Source: Paracoccus indicus (GTDB lineage Bacteria > Pseudomonadota > Alphaproteobacteria > Rhodobacterales > Rhodobacteraceae). Taken from it: a DNA stretch of 64,000 nucleotides. Numbering within the stretch: position 1 is the first letter of the stretch; the number at the start of each line of letters is the position of its first letter. The translations under genes and the position numbers were made by a program. The stretch lies in contig NZ_PYWA01000006.1 in the NCBI RefSeq assembly GCF_003056335.1, positions 186,001 through 250,000 of the forward strand, written 5' to 3'. The notes under the pieces were generated by a model. The model did not search any database. It worked only from the letters and a program-made list of their open reading frames with translations, and was not told where the DNA came from. Positions 1-9,689 of this stretch are shown in pieces.

Positions 1-50
1 GGGCGATCTGTAGTGACAGGTCTTCCGCAAAACTGAAGCCGACACCGCCG

Positions 51-106
51 ACTGTCAATCATTATCGATCATTTGCAATCATAACTGATCTAAAATGATT
101 GACAGT
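51..106. promoter_or_regulatory. Operator/promoter region of the rhamnose operon
   Basis: A perfect 13-bp inverted repeat, ACTGTCAATCATT at 51-63 and its complement at 94-106, frames 30 bp. The core CAATCAT occurs at 56-62, again at 76-82 exactly 20 bp later, and inverted at 95-101. Multiple spaced half-sites upstream of a DeoR-type gene are the usual look of a DeoR-family autoregulatory operator, so I infer RhaR binds here. In Rhizobium leguminosarum the rhaDI genes lie divergent to rhaRSTPQUK, so a leftward gene may begin just before position 50. Only about 50 bases are available and I cannot call it. Confidence 0.7.
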
Positions 107-145
107 GATCGAACAACCCCGCAATGTTCCCGAAGGAGGAGCGCG

Positions 146-949
146 ATGCACGAGAAAGAACGCCAGAGGATCATCCTGTCGGCCATCGAGGACCGCCCCG
201 TCGTCATGGTGGCGGAACTCTGTGCCCTGACAGGCGCATCCGAGGCGACGATCCGGCGCGACATCGCCACGCTGGATACGATGAAGCAGCTGCGCCGGGT
301 GCGGGGCGGGGCCGAGGCGCTGAACCCCAACGACGTTCCGGCGCTGGCGGGCAGGCCGTTTTCCATCAATGAAACGATCATGATCGAGCAGAAACGCGCA
401 ATCGCCCGCGCGGCGGTCGAATTGTGCAGGGACGGCGATCCGATCATCATCAACGGCGGGACGACGACCTTCCAGATGGTGCATCCGCTGGCCTCGCGCC
501 GGTTGCAGGTCTTCACCAACTCGTTTCCCATCGCGGAACATCTACTGAAGCATTCGCGCAATACGATCACCCTCTCGGGGGGGACGATCTATCGCGAACA
601 GAACATCATCCTGTCGCCCTTCGACAATGACGTGACCCGCAACTTCTATGCGCGGCGCATGTTCATGGGCGCGCAGGGCGTCGGCCCGCTTGGGTTGATG
701 GAGGCCGATCCGCTGCTGATCCAGGCCGAGCAGAAGCTGATCGGCCAGGCGGACGAGCTGGTGCTGCTGGTGGATTCGACCAAGTTCGACAACCGATCCT
801 CGCTGGTGCTTTGCGGGCTGGACCGGATCGACGTGCTGATCACCGACGAGGGGATCAGCGACCGCGCCGCCGCCATGGTGGAAGGTGCGGACGTGAAGCT
901 GATCGTGGCGACATCCGCCCCGACGAGGGAGAGAGCGGCCGCCGGCTGA
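146..949 (+). CDS. rhaR: DeoR-family transcriptional regulator of rhamnose catabolism
   Basis: A 267-residue DeoR-family repressor. The N-terminal winged helix-turn-helix (about residues 1-60) carries the DeoR pattern EATIRRDIATLD followed by RVRGGA. The rest is a DeoRC sugar-phosphate sensor domain with the GGT motif (INGGTTTFQM) and the late segment LVDSTKFD. I chose the ATG at 146 over an in-frame ATG at 95 because AGGAGG lies at 134-139 with ideal spacing and the 95 start falls inside the operator repeat. It heads an operon laid out like R. leguminosarum rhaRSTPQUK. The effector is probably a rhamnose-derived sugar or sugar phosphate (inference). The family call is firm and the rhamnose role comes from context. 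Confidence 0.88.
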   Translation: MHEKERQRIILSAIEDRPVVMVAELCALTGASEATIRRDIATLDTMKQLRRVRGGAEALNPNDVPALAGRPFSINETIMIEQKRAIARAAVELCRDGDPIIINGGTTTFQMVHPLASRRLQVFTNSFPIAEHLLKHSRNTITLSGGTIYREQNIILSPFDNDVTRNFYARRMFMGAQGVGPLGLMEADPLLIQAEQKLIGQADELVLLVDSTKFDNRSSLVLCGLDRIDVLITDEGISDRAAAMVEGADVKLIVATSAPTRERAAAG

Positions 950-984
950 CCGGCTGCCGAACAGGGGAGGTTCAAGGGGAGGAC

Positions 985-1980
985 ATGATGAACCGTATCT
1001 TGCAACTGACGATGACGGCGGCCATGGCGACCGGGCTGATGGCCCAGGGTGCCGCGGCCGAGGACATGCGCATCGCGCTTGTGGCCAAGGCGCTTGGCAT
1101 CGGCTTCTTCGAGGCGGCCGCCAAGGGCGCCGAGGAAGCCGCAGGGGAATTGGGCGGGGTCCAGATCATCTATACCGGCCCGACCGACACCACCGCCGAG
1201 GGCCAGATCGAGGTGATCAATTCGCTGATCGCCCAACGCGTCGATGCCATCGCGATTTCCGCCAATGACACCGACGCGCTGGTGCCGACGCTGAAGAAGG
1301 CCATGCAGCGCGGCATCACCGTGATCAGCTGGGACAGCGGCGTGGCCGAGGACGGGCGGCTGGCGCATCTGAACCCATCCTCGAACCCGCTGATCGGGAA
1401 CATGATCATCAAGTTGGCCGCCGATGAACTGCCCGAGGGCGGGCAGGTCGGGCTGCTGTCGGCCACCACCACCTCGACCAACCAGAACATCTGGATCGAG
1501 GAGATGATGAAGGTCATGGGCGACTATCCGGGGATCGAGGTCGTCGGCACCGTCTATGGCGACGATCTGGCCGACAAGTCCTATCGCGAGGCGCAGGGCC
1601 TGATGCAATCCCACCCCGATCTGGACGCGATCATCGCGCCGACCTCGGTCGGGATCGTGGCAGCGGCGCAGGCGGTCGTGGATGCGGGCAAGGTCGGAGA
1701 AGTCAACGTGACCGGTCTGGGCCTGCCCTCGGAAATGGCGGGGGCCATCGAAAGCGGGGCGTCGAAAAGCTTTGCGATCTGGAACCCGATCGACCTGGGG
1801 TATTCCGCGACGATCATGGCCTATCACCTGGCCAAGGGCGATGCCCAGGCCGAACCCGGCGCGGAAATCCAGATCGGGCGCATGGGAACGGTGACGCTGG
1901 ACGAGACGAACTCGGCCGCGATGGCGGATCCCTTCGTCTATGACGCCGGCAACATCGACGACTTCAAGGACATCTTCTGA
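985..1980 (+). CDS. rhaS: Rhamnose ABC transporter substrate-binding protein
   Basis: A 331-residue periplasmic binding protein of the ribose/autoinducer-2 type (Peripla_BP_4). It has a clear Sec signal peptide with probable cleavage after QGAAA (residue 25), followed by the family start EDMRIALVAKALGIGFFEAA. Later blocks such as TDTTAEGQIEVINSLIAQRVDAIAISAND are characteristic of the CUT2 sugar-binding group. Two start codons are adjacent (985 and 988), and AGGGGAGG-like ribosome sites precede them. It is followed by a hairpin at 1993-2018 and then the ATPase gene. Rhamnose specificity is inferred from the mutarotase and kinase at the end of the operon. Confidence 0.88.
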   Translation: MMNRILQLTMTAAMATGLMAQGAAAEDMRIALVAKALGIGFFEAAAKGAEEAAGELGGVQIIYTGPTDTTAEGQIEVINSLIAQRVDAIAISANDTDALVPTLKKAMQRGITVISWDSGVAEDGRLAHLNPSSNPLIGNMIIKLAADELPEGGQVGLLSATTTSTNQNIWIEEMMKVMGDYPGIEVVGTVYGDDLADKSYREAQGLMQSHPDLDAIIAPTSVGIVAAAQAVVDAGKVGEVNVTGLGLPSEMAGAIESGASKSFAIWNPIDLGYSATIMAYHLAKGDAQAEPGAEIQIGRMGTVTLDETNSAAMADPFVYDAGNIDDFKDIF

Positions 1981-1992
1981 TCCTTGCGTCGC

Positions 1993-2018
1993 GGCGGCGC
2001 ATCACGGCGCCGCCCTTT
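1993..2018 (+). terminator. Intercistronic hairpin between rhaS and rhaT
   Basis: GGCGGCGC at 1993-2000 pairs perfectly with GCGCCGCC at 2007-2014 across a 6-nt loop, followed by CTTTT. It resembles a weak intrinsic terminator. Between a binding-protein gene and its ATPase gene such hairpins usually allow partial read-through or protect the upstream mRNA, so binding protein is made in excess. Confidence 0.6.
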
Positions 2019-2053
2019 TCCAGCCATTCACCCTGACGACAGGCGAGGTTCAG

Positions 2054-3589
2054 ATGAACGAACGCTCTGCGGCGGCCGGGCAGCCCGTGCTTGCGCTTGA
2101 TGCCATCACCAAGACCTTTCCCGGCGTCAAGGCGCTGGACGGCGTGCACCTGGAGCTGCACGCTGGACAGGTCACCGCCCTTGTCGGCGAAAACGGGGCC
2201 GGGAAGTCGACGGTGGTCAAGACCCTGACCGGCATCTATCAGCCCGACGGCGGGCGCATCCTGATGGACGGGGCCGAGGTTCGCTTCCCGTCCGCGCAGG
2301 CGGCCGCCGATCAGGGCGTCACTGCCATCCACCAGGAAACCGTGCTGTTCGACGAGCTGAGCGTGGCCGAGAACATCTTTCTGGGCCATGCCCCGCGCGG
2401 GCGCTTCGGCCTGATCGACACCAAGGCGATGCGCCGAAAGGCCCAATCCCTGCTGGACGGCATCGGCGCCGGTATCGATGCCGGGGCGCGGCTGAAGGAC
2501 CTCGGCATCGCCTCGCGCCACCTGGTGGCAATCGCGCGCGCCTTGTCGGTCGATGCCCGCGTGGTGATCATGGACGAACCCACCGCCGCGCTGAGCCAGA
2601 AGGAGATCGAGGAGCTTTACGTTCTGGTCGAGACCCTCAAGGCGCAGGGCAAGGCGATCCTGTTCATCAGCCACAAGTTCGACGAGATCTTCCGCATCGC
2701 CGACCGCTGGTGCGTCTTCCGCGACGGGCAGTTCGCCGGGCAGGGCCTGATGTCCGAGATGGACGAAGGCAGACTGGTCCAGATGATGGTGGGCCGCTCG
2801 GTCGACCAGATCTATCCCAAGCGCGCGCCCGTCATCGGCGACGAGGTTCTGAAGGTCGTGGGATACTGCCATCCGACCGAATTCGACGACATCGGCTTTA
2901 CCCTGCGCAGGGGCGAGATCCTGGGCTTCTATGGCCTGGTCGGCGCGGGCCGGTCGGAATTCATGCAGAGCCTGATCGGCATCACCCGGCCCACCAAGGG
3001 CGTCACGCGGGTCGAGGGGACCATCAGGGTGATCCGATCCCCCGCCGACGCGATCGCCGCTGGCATCGTCTATGTCCCCGAGGATCGCGGCAAGCAGGGG
3101 GCCATCCTGGACATGCCCATCTTCCAGAACGTGACGCTGCCGTCGTTGGGAAAGACATCGCGGTCGGGCTTCACCCGGATGGCGCAGGAATTCGCGCTGG
3201 CGCGGCGCTATGTCGAACGGCTGGACCTGCGCGCGGCCTCGCTGGACACGCGCGTGGGCGCCCTGTCGGGCGGCAACCAGCAGAAGGTCGTCATCGCCAA
3301 ATGGCTGGCGACGCAGCCCAAGGTCATCATCCTGGACGAGCCGACCAAGGGCATCGACATCGGGTCCAAGGCCGCCGTCCACGACTTCATGTCCGAATTG
3401 GCGGCCGAGGGACTGTCGGTGATCATGGTCTCATCCGAGATCCCCGAGATCATGGGCATGTCCGACCGCGTCATCGTCATGCGCGAGGGCCGCATCGCCG
3501 CCCAGCTGCAGGGCGACGACCTGACCCCCGAAACCCTTGTCCGCCACGCCGCGGGCATCACCGACAGCGCAAGGGGGCAAGCCGCATGA
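2054..3589 (+). CDS. rhaT: Rhamnose ABC transporter ATP-binding protein
   Basis: A 511-residue tandem ATPase of the CUT2 family (RbsA/XylG type), powering import of the sugar delivered by RhaS through RhaP and RhaQ. The first half has Walker A GENGAGKST and Walker B VVIMDEPTAAL, but the expected signature (LSVGQQQ type) reads LGIASRHL, so that half looks degenerate at the signature. The second half has the usual degenerate Walker A (VGAGRSE), an intact signature LSGGNQQ and Walker B VIILDEPTKGID. The ATG at 2054 lies just after a GAGG-like ribosome site. Its stop codon overlaps the rhaP start (ATGA), implying translational coupling. Confidence 0.88.
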   Translation: MNERSAAAGQPVLALDAITKTFPGVKALDGVHLELHAGQVTALVGENGAGKSTVVKTLTGIYQPDGGRILMDGAEVRFPSAQAAADQGVTAIHQETVLFDELSVAENIFLGHAPRGRFGLIDTKAMRRKAQSLLDGIGAGIDAGARLKDLGIASRHLVAIARALSVDARVVIMDEPTAALSQKEIEELYVLVETLKAQGKAILFISHKFDEIFRIADRWCVFRDGQFAGQGLMSEMDEGRLVQMMVGRSVDQIYPKRAPVIGDEVLKVVGYCHPTEFDDIGFTLRRGEILGFYGLVGAGRSEFMQSLIGITRPTKGVTRVEGTIRVIRSPADAIAAGIVYVPEDRGKQGAILDMPIFQNVTLPSLGKTSRSGFTRMAQEFALARRYVERLDLRAASLDTRVGALSGGNQQKVVIAKWLATQPKVIILDEPTKGIDIGSKAAVHDFMSELAAEGLSVIMVSSEIPEIMGMSDRVIVMREGRIAAQLQGDDLTPETLVRHAAGITDSARGQAA

Positions 3590-4563
3590 GCATGCTGAAA
3601 TCGCGCGAGGCGAACCTGACGGGCGCCATCCTGCTGCTGCTGGCGCTGATCGCCACGCGCTTTCCGGGCTTCGTCGCCCCGGCGAACCTGATGGCCGTCT
3701 TCAACGACACCTCGCCGCTGATGATCCTGGCGCTTGGCCAGATGGTCGTCATCCTGACCCGCTGCATCGATCTGTCGGTGGCGGCCAACCTGGCGCTGAC
3801 GGGCATGATCTGCGCCATGCTGAACGTCGCCTTTCCCGGCCTGCCCGTCGCGGTCATCCTGATCGTGGCACTGGCCTGCGGGGCGGTGATGGGCGCGGTG
3901 AACGGCCTTCTGGTCTGGAAGCTGGCCATCCCGCCCATCGTCGTGACGCTTGGGACGATGACCATCTATCGCGGCATCATTTTCCTGCTGTCGGATGGCG
4001 CATGGATCAACAGCCACGAGATGTCGGCAAGTTTCACCGGCTTTCCGCGCACCCCGATCCTGGGCCTGCCGGTGCTGGGATGGCTGGCGATTATTGTGAC
4101 GGCGGGCATGGCGCTGATCATGGCGCGCACGCCCATGGGCCGCAGCTTCTATGCCGCGGGCAACAACCCCCATGCCGCCGTCTATACCGGCATCGACGTG
4201 GGGCGGGCGCAGTTCCGGGCCTTCGTCATCTCGGGGACGCTGGCGGGGCTGGCGGGCTATCTGTGGATCTCGCGCTATGCGGTCGCCTATGTCGATATCG
4301 CCGGCGGGTTCGAGCTGGACGTCGTGGCCGCCTGCGTCATCGGCGGCGTGTCCATCGCAGGCGGCGTCGGCACGGTCCTTGGCACCATCCTGGGGGCGCT
4401 GTTCCTGGGGGTGATCAAGAACGCGCTGCCGGTGGTCGACATCTCGCCCTTCTGGCAGCTGGCGATCTCGGGGGCGGCGATCCTGGTGGCCGTGACCTTC
4501 AATTCACGGTCGGGCCGTTCGCGCGGGCGGATCATCCTGAAATCGGCGGGGCAGGGGACATGA
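3586..4563 (+). CDS. rhaP: Rhamnose ABC transporter permease
   Basis: A 325-residue inner-membrane permease of the BPD_transp_2 family with about eight to ten hydrophobic helices. Family landmarks are [19 protein letters not shown] near the N-terminus, [15 protein letters not shown] in the middle and the [19 protein letters not shown] block near the C-terminus. Its ATG overlaps the rhaT stop codon and its own stop overlaps the rhaQ start, so the three transporter genes are translationally coupled. It should pair with RhaQ as a heterodimeric channel. Confidence 0.87.
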   Translation: MSMLKSREANLTGAILLLLALIATRFPGFVAPANLMAVFNDTSPLMILALGQMVVILTRCIDLSVAANLALTGMICAMLNVAFPGLPVAVILIVALACGAVMGAVNGLLVWKLAIPPIVVTLGTMTIYRGIIFLLSDGAWINSHEMSASFTGFPRTPILGLPVLGWLAIIVTAGMALIMARTPMGRSFYAAGNNPHAAVYTGIDVGRAQFRAFVISGTLAGLAGYLWISRYAVAYVDIAGGFELDVVAACVIGGVSIAGGVGTVLGTILGALFLGVIKNALPVVDISPFWQLAISGAAILVAVTFNSRSGRSRGRIILKSAGQGT

Positions 4564-5555
4564 GCATCACCACGACCACGAACCGCAGGATCCCCGACCA
4601 GCTGACCAGTCCCGTCAGCCGCGTGCTGAGAAGCTGGGAAAGCCTGCTGCTGCTGGTGGCGGTCTTCATCTTCACCCTGAACAGCTTCGCCTCGCCCTAT
4701 TTCCTGGATCCCTGGAACCTGTCGGACGCGACCTTCAACTTCACCGAGAAGGCGATGATCGCCTTTGCCATGGCCTTGTTGATCATCGCGGGCGAGATCG
4801 ACCTGTCGGTCGCCGCCATCATCGCGCTGGCCTCCACCGCGATGGGGCTTGTGATGCAGGCGGGTTTCGGGACCCCGGTCATCGTGCTGACGGGGCTGGC
4901 GACCGGCCTGATCTGCGGCGGGTTCAACGGGTTGATGGTCACGCGCCTTGGGCTGCCCTCGATCGTCGTGACCATCGGCACCATGAGCCTGTTTCGCGGC
5001 ATCAGCTTCATCATCCTGGGCGATGGCGCCTTCCGCGGCTATCCCGACAGCTTCGCGGTCTTCGGGCAGGGCTATGCCTTCTGGGTGATCACGGTCGAAT
5101 TCGTGATCTTCGCGCTGCTGGCGGTGGTCTATGCCGTCATCCTGCACCGGACGAACTTTGGCCGCGCGGTCTTCGCGGTCGGCAACAACCCCACGGCGGC
5201 GCTGTTTTCCGGCATCCGGGTGGCGCGGGTCAAGATGATCCTGTTCCTGCTGACCGGGCTGATGTCGGGGCTGGCGGCGGTCTGCCTGACCTCGCGCCTC
5301 GGATCGACCCGGTCGTCCATCGCCAGCGGGATGGAGCTGGAGGTCGTCACCATGGTCGTCCTTGGCGGCGTGAACATCCTGGGCGGGTCGGGCACCATCG
5401 GCGGCGTGGTGATCGCGGCCTTCGTGATGGGGCTGGTGACCTTCGGGCTGGGTTTGCTGAACGTGCCGGGCATCGTCATGTCGATCTTCATCGGGCTGCT
5501 GCTGATCGGGGTGATCGCCCTGCCGCGGCTGTGGTCCAGAATAAGGAGCAGGTGA
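4560..5555 (+). CDS. rhaQ: Rhamnose ABC transporter permease
   Basis: A 331-residue second permease of the BPD_transp_2 family. It carries [20 protein letters not shown], the [16 protein letters not shown] block and the C-terminal [19 protein letters not shown] block typical of CUT2 permeases. The N-terminus (about 30 residues) is polar before the first membrane helix. Its start overlaps the rhaP stop (ATGA) and its stop overlaps the start of the next gene (TGATG). Two different permeases in one transporter match the rhizobial rhamnose system. Confidence 0.87.
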   Translation: MSITTTTNRRIPDQLTSPVSRVLRSWESLLLLVAVFIFTLNSFASPYFLDPWNLSDATFNFTEKAMIAFAMALLIIAGEIDLSVAAIIALASTAMGLVMQAGFGTPVIVLTGLATGLICGGFNGLMVTRLGLPSIVVTIGTMSLFRGISFIILGDGAFRGYPDSFAVFGQGYAFWVITVEFVIFALLAVVYAVILHRTNFGRAVFAVGNNPTAALFSGIRVARVKMILFLLTGLMSGLAAVCLTSRLGSTRSSIASGMELEVVTMVVLGGVNILGGSGTIGGVVIAAFVMGLVTFGLGLLNVPGIVMSIFIGLLLIGVIALPRLWSRIRSR

Positions 5556-5869
5556 TGGAGAAATACGCCTTCCGCATGGTCCTGAACCCCGGCTGCCTTG
5601 AGGAATACCGCCGTCGCCATGACGCGATCTGGCCCGAGCTGGTCGCGCTGCTGCGGGATGCCGGGGTGCAGGACTACTCGATCCACCACGACCCCGAAAC
5701 GAACGCGCTGTTCGGTGTCCTGTGGCGCAGGTCCGATCACGGCATGGCCGCCCTTGTCGATGAACCCGTGATGCGCCGCTGGTGGGATCACATGGCCGAC
5801 CTGATGCAGACGCACCCCGACAACCGCCCGCGTCAGATCGAGCTTGATACCGTCTTCATGATGCCATGA
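5555..5869 (+). CDS. rhaM: L-rhamnose mutarotase
   Basis: A 104-residue cytoplasmic enzyme interconverting the alpha and beta anomers of L-rhamnose, called RhaU in rhizobia and RhaM/YiiL in enterobacteria. The sequence matches the family from end to end: [22 protein letters not shown], the [20 protein letters not shown] block and a WWDHMADLM segment. The length equals that of E. coli RhaM. The ATG overlaps the rhaQ stop codon. This is the gene that fixes the identity of the operon as rhamnose catabolism. Confidence 0.92.
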   Translation: MEKYAFRMVLNPGCLEEYRRRHDAIWPELVALLRDAGVQDYSIHHDPETNALFGVLWRRSDHGMAALVDEPVMRRWWDHMADLMQTHPDNRPRQIELDTVFMMP

Positions 5870-7242
5870 CCGAACCCCATGCCCGCCATGTCGCGGTGAT
5901 CGACGTCGGCAAGACCAATGCCAAGCTGGCGCTGGTCGATGGCCGGACCCTGCGCGAGATCGCGGTGGTCACGCGCCCCAACCGCGTGCTGCCCGGCCCG
6001 CCCTGGCCCAGCTTTGACCTGGAGGGGCATTGGGCCTTCTTCCTCGATCACCTGAGCGCCTTTCAGGCCGAATACGGGATCGACGCCATCGCGGTCACGA
6101 CCCATGGCGCCAGTGCGGTCCTGCTGGATCGCGAAGGCGGGTTGGCCGTGCCCATGCTGGATTACGAACACGACGGACCGGACAGCTTGGCCGCGGCCTA
6201 TGACGCCATCCGCCCGCCCTTTACCCAGACCGGTTCCCCGCGCCTGCCGCTTGGGCTGAACCTTGGCGCGCAGCTGTTCTGGCAGTTCGAGAGCGACCCG
6301 GGGCTGCGGGACCGGGTGGCGCATGTGGTGACCTATCCGCAGTTCTGGGGCTTTCGCCTGACGGGGCAGCTGGCGACGGATGTGACCTCGCTTGGGTGCC
6401 ATACCGATCTGTGGGACCCGCATCGGGGGGCGTTTTCGCCGCTGGTCGAACGGCTGGATCTGACCCGCAAGATCGCGCCCGCTCGTCGCGCGGATGCGGT
6501 GCTGGGGACGATCAGCGCCGATATCGCCGCGCGCACCGGCATGTCGCCGCAGGTTCCCGTCACCTGCGGGATCCATGACAGCAATGCCTCGCTCTATCCG
6601 CATATCCTGTCGCAGCGGGCACCGTTCTCCGTCGTCTCGACCGGGACCTGGGTGATCGCCATGGCGGTAGGGGGCGATGCGCCGGTGCTGGACCCGGCCC
6701 GCGACACCTTGGTGAACGTGAATGCGCTTGGACAGCCCGTCCCCTCGGCCCGCTTCATGGGGGGCCGCGAATACGAGGTCATCCGCGACGGCTGCGATGC
6801 CATCCCCACCCCCGCCGACCGCGCCGAGGTTCTGGCGGGCCTCGCCCTGCTGCCCTCGGTCGTCAATGACAGCGGGCCGTTCCAGACCCGCCGCCACGCT
6901 TGGACCCGCCAGCCCACGACCGATGGTGCGCGGATGCTGGCGCTGTCGTGGTACCTGGCGTTGATGACCGATACCTGCCTGTCGCTTGCCGGCGCCAGGG
7001 GTCCCGTCATCGTCGAGGGCCCCTTTGCCCGCAACGCCGATTTCACCGCCATGCTGGCCGCCCTTCGGCCCGAGGTCCGCATCGCGGCCTCGGCCACGGG
7101 GACCAGCGTCGGGGCAGCAATGCTGGCAGGGCTGGATGCGCCCCCGCCCCGGACAATGCCCGTGACCTGCGCCGACCCCGCACCGATGCGCGCCTATGCG
7201 GCGCGATGGGCCCAGCATGTGAAAGACCTCGAATGCGATTGA
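5866..7242 (+). CDS. rhaK: FGGY-family carbohydrate kinase, probable rhamnose-pathway kinase
   Basis: A 458-residue sugar kinase with the ASKHA/FGGY fold. The phosphate-1 segment is [14 protein letters not shown] at the N-terminus. A catalytic-type [12 protein letters not shown] region and an STGTWVIAM adenosine-binding segment lie in the middle, and [15 protein letters not shown] is near the end. In rhizobia RhaK is the rhamnulose kinase and is also needed for rhamnose uptake. It overlaps the mutarotase stop by 4 bp and its own 3' end overlaps the next gene by 10 bp. The aldolase and isomerase needed to complete the pathway are not in the window and are probably to the left. Confidence 0.85.
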   Translation: MTEPHARHVAVIDVGKTNAKLALVDGRTLREIAVVTRPNRVLPGPPWPSFDLEGHWAFFLDHLSAFQAEYGIDAIAVTTHGASAVLLDREGGLAVPMLDYEHDGPDSLAAAYDAIRPPFTQTGSPRLPLGLNLGAQLFWQFESDPGLRDRVAHVVTYPQFWGFRLTGQLATDVTSLGCHTDLWDPHRGAFSPLVERLDLTRKIAPARRADAVLGTISADIAARTGMSPQVPVTCGIHDSNASLYPHILSQRAPFSVVSTGTWVIAMAVGGDAPVLDPARDTLVNVNALGQPVPSARFMGGREYEVIRDGCDAIPTPADRAEVLAGLALLPSVVNDSGPFQTRRHAWTRQPTTDGARMLALSWYLALMTDTCLSLAGARGPVIVEGPFARNADFTAMLAALRPEVRIAASATGTSVGAAMLAGLDAPPPRTMPVTCADPAPMRAYAARWAQHVKDLECD

Positions 7243-8378
7243 ACAACTGCCATAATTTCCATGATTTCCGGCACCTTGCGCAGCGACGCTTGCCGCGGCC
7301 CATCTTCGATTACATCGACGGCGGGGCCGACGACGAACTGACCCTGCGCCGCAACAGCGAAAGCTTCGCGCGCTGCGATCTGGTGCCCAACGTCCTGCGC
7401 GGCGTGTCCGAGGTCGATCTGTCGACCACTGTCATGGGCCAGAAGATCGATCTGCCGGTCTATCTGTCGCCGACCGCCTTGCAGCGGCTGTTCCACCACC
7501 GGGGCGAACGCGCCACCGCCGCGGCGGCCGAGCGTTTCGGGACGATGTTCGGGGTCTCGTCCCTGGGCACCGTCTCTATGGCCGAGCTTTCGGAAAGGCA
7601 CGCGAACCCGCAGGTCTATCAGTTCTATTTCCATCGCGACCGGGGATTGAACTCTGCCATGATGCAGGCGGCCAAGGACAGCGGGATCAACGTCATGATG
7701 CTGACGGTGGACAGCATCACCGGCGGCAATCGCGAACGCGACCTGCGCAGCGGCTTTTCGATCCCCTTCCGTCTGACACCGGCCGGCATCGCCCAGTTCG
7801 GGTTGAAGCCTGCATGGGGCCTGAACTATCTGCTGCGCGAGCGCTTTTCCCTGCCGCAACTGGATGCGCATATCGACATGAAGGGCGACGCGCTGACCAT
7901 AGGGCGCTATTTCACTGAGATGCTGGACCCCTCGATGAACTGGGACGATGTCGCAGGCATGGTCGCGGAATGGGGCGGCCCCTTCTGTCTGAAAGGCATC
8001 ATGAGCGTCGAGGACGCCCGCCGCGCCGCCGATATCGGATGCGCGGGGATCGTGCTGTCGAACCACGGAGGTCTTCAGCTGGACGGGTCGCGCACCGCCT
8101 TCGATCAGCTGGACGAGATCGTGCAGGCCGTCGGCGACCGGATGGACATCATGATCGACGGCGGCGTCCAGCGCGGAACCCATGTCCTGAAGGCGCTGGC
8201 GCTTGGGGCCAAGGCCGTGGGGCTGGGGCGCGCCTATCTTTATGCGCTGGCGGCGGCCGGACAGCCGGGGGTCGAACGGATGCTGGCGCAGATGACCGCC
8301 GAGATCACCCGCGACATGCGCCTGATGGGGGTCAGGAACATCCGCGAGCTGACCCCGCAGATGCTGCGCTTTCGCTAG
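7233..8378 (+). CDS. lldD: FMN-dependent L-lactate dehydrogenase (alpha-hydroxy-acid oxidoreductase)
   Basis: A 381-residue FMN alpha-hydroxy-acid dehydrogenase. The N-terminus HNFHDFRHLAQRRLPRPIFDYIDGGADDE is split here by the conserved DYIDGGADDE motif. FMN- and substrate-binding blocks follow: SPTALQRLFH, the catalytic SNHGGLQLDGS segment and IDGGVQRGTHVLKALALGA. It probably oxidises L-lactate to pyruvate and passes electrons to quinone. It is the last gene of the rhamnose operon, overlapping rhaK by 10 bp. Rhizobial-type rhamnose breakdown releases lactaldehyde, which becomes L-lactate, so an lldD here would finish the route. Glycolate or another 2-hydroxy acid is an alternative substrate. 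Confidence 0.85.
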   Translation: MRLNNCHNFHDFRHLAQRRLPRPIFDYIDGGADDELTLRRNSESFARCDLVPNVLRGVSEVDLSTTVMGQKIDLPVYLSPTALQRLFHHRGERATAAAAERFGTMFGVSSLGTVSMAELSERHANPQVYQFYFHRDRGLNSAMMQAAKDSGINVMMLTVDSITGGNRERDLRSGFSIPFRLTPAGIAQFGLKPAWGLNYLLRERFSLPQLDAHIDMKGDALTIGRYFTEMLDPSMNWDDVAGMVAEWGGPFCLKGIMSVEDARRAADIGCAGIVLSNHGGLQLDGSRTAFDQLDEIVQAVGDRMDIMIDGGVQRGTHVLKALALGAKAVGLGRAYLYALAAAGQPGVERMLAQMTAEITRDMRLMGVRNIRELTPQMLRFR

Positions 8379-8382
8379 GCTG

Positions 8383-8409
8383 CCGCGATGCCTGTCCGGG
8401 GCATCGCGG
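8383..8409. terminator. Hairpin between convergent lldD and MFS gene
   Basis: CCGCGATGCC at 8383-8392 pairs perfectly with 8400-8409 across a 7-nt loop. It sits 5 bp after the lldD stop and 9 bp from the stop of the convergent MFS gene, so it can serve both directions. There is no T-tract. Confidence 0.6.
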
Positions 8410-8417
8410 GATGCGGG

Positions 8418-9599
8418 TCATTCGACCTCGGGCAGCAGCGCGGTCAGGAACCCCAGGAACAGCAGCAGGGACAGATAGTTGAACACCTGCTGCATGCCGA
8501 TCATGTCGGCCAGCCCGCCCAAGGCCGCCGCGCCCAAGGCCCCGACCCCGAAGGCAAAACCGAAGACGAAGCCCGCCACCATGCCCACTTTCTGCGGCAT
8601 CAGCTCTTGCGCATAGACCACGATGGCGGAAAAGGCCGAAGACAGGATCAGCCCGACCGCTATGCTGAGCGCGACCGCACCGGCAAGGTTAGCATGCGGC
8701 AACAGCAGGGCGAACGGCAGGGCGCCCACGATGGACACCCAGATCACCCTGCGCCGCCCGATCCTGTCGCCGATGGGACCGCCGGCGAATGTCCCAAGCG
8801 CCACGGCGCCCAGGAAGATGAACAGGATGGTCTGCGCCTGCCGGATCTCAAGCCCGAAGCGTTCGATCAGGAAGAAGGCGTAATAGCTTTTGAAGGTCTC
8901 GATATAGACGAATTTGCTGAGCAGCAGGGCTCCGATGACGGCGAAGGCCAGGATCAGGCGCGACCGTGGCAACCGGGGGCCTGCGGCCATCGGCGTCCCG
9001 GCAGCCTTCAGCGCCTTCTGGTGATCGGTGAACCAGGCGGCGATGCGGATCAGGATCATCACCCCGACGACCGCCAGCAGGCCGAACCAGACGGTGCTGA
9101 TCTGCCCCAGGGGCAGCACGAAAAGCGCCGCCGCCAGCGGACCGAGGGCCGTCCCCGTGTTGCCACCGACCTGGAAGCTGGACTGGGCAAAGCCGTATCG
9201 GCCGCCCGACGCCATGCGACACACGCGCGAGGCCTCGGGGTGGAACAGCGCCGATCCGATGCCCAGCACCGCCGATGCCGCCAGCAGCAGACCGAACGAA
9301 TTGGCCAGCCCCAGCATCAGGACGCCCACCGCCACCACCGCCATCGAAATCGCCAGCATGTACTGTTTGGGCCTCAGGTCGCCGTAAAGCCCCATGATCG
9401 GCTGCAGCACGCAGGCGGTGATCTGCTGGGCCAGCGTCAACAGCCCCAGCTGGAAATAGCTGAGCGCGTATTCCGATTTCAGCACGGGATAAAGCGCCGG
9501 CAGCAGGAACTGGATCAGATCGTTGATCAGATGGGTGCCGCTGACGGCAAGCACGACGGAATAGGATGTCGGTAGCGACAACTGGCGATGGGCGGTCAT
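8418..9599 (-). CDS. MFS transporter, fosmidomycin-resistance (Fsr) type
   Basis: A 393-residue major facilitator with about twelve hydrophobic helices. The N-terminal block GTHLINDLIQFLLPALYP and the segment GIGSALFHPEASRV are the signature of the Fsr/YfnC exporter group. FAQSSFQVGGNTGTALGPL marks helix 5. The natural substrate is unknown; E. coli Fsr exports fosmidomycin. I start it at 9599 because an AGGA site lies about six bases upstream; an in-frame codon at 9650 would add 17 residues. It is divergent from a LysR gene that may control it. Confidence 0.82.
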   Translation of the reverse strand: MTAHRQLSLPTSYSVVLAVSGTHLINDLIQFLLPALYPVLKSEYALSYFQLGLLTLAQQITACVLQPIMGLYGDLRPKQYMLAISMAVVAVGVLMLGLANSFGLLLAASAVLGIGSALFHPEASRVCRMASGGRYGFAQSSFQVGGNTGTALGPLAAALFVLPLGQISTVWFGLLAVVGVMILIRIAAWFTDHQKALKAAGTPMAAGPRLPRSRLILAFAVIGALLLSKFVYIETFKSYYAFFLIERFGLEIRQAQTILFIFLGAVALGTFAGGPIGDRIGRRRVIWVSIVGALPFALLLPHANLAGAVALSIAVGLILSSAFSAIVVYAQELMPQKVGMVAGFVFGFAFGVGALGAAALGGLADMIGMQQVFNYLSLLLFLGFLTALLPEVE

Positions 9600-9689
9600 G
9601 GCGGTCCTGCTATTGATCGGTCGTTCGGCCCGTCTTTCCCTTGGGGTCAAGACGACGGGCCGTGTGCATCATGACCGATCACGGGTTGC

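Noticed and set aside
1..50. Partial leftward gene at the left edge (possible rhaD or rhaI start)
   Set aside because: A leftward frame is open over these bases, but there is no ATG with a ribosome site and too little sequence to recognise a family.
646..1827. Long leftward open frame opposite rhaS
   Set aside because: It is Asp/Gly/His/Arg-rich antisense translation of a well-supported gene, common in GC-rich DNA. It has no ribosome site or family features.
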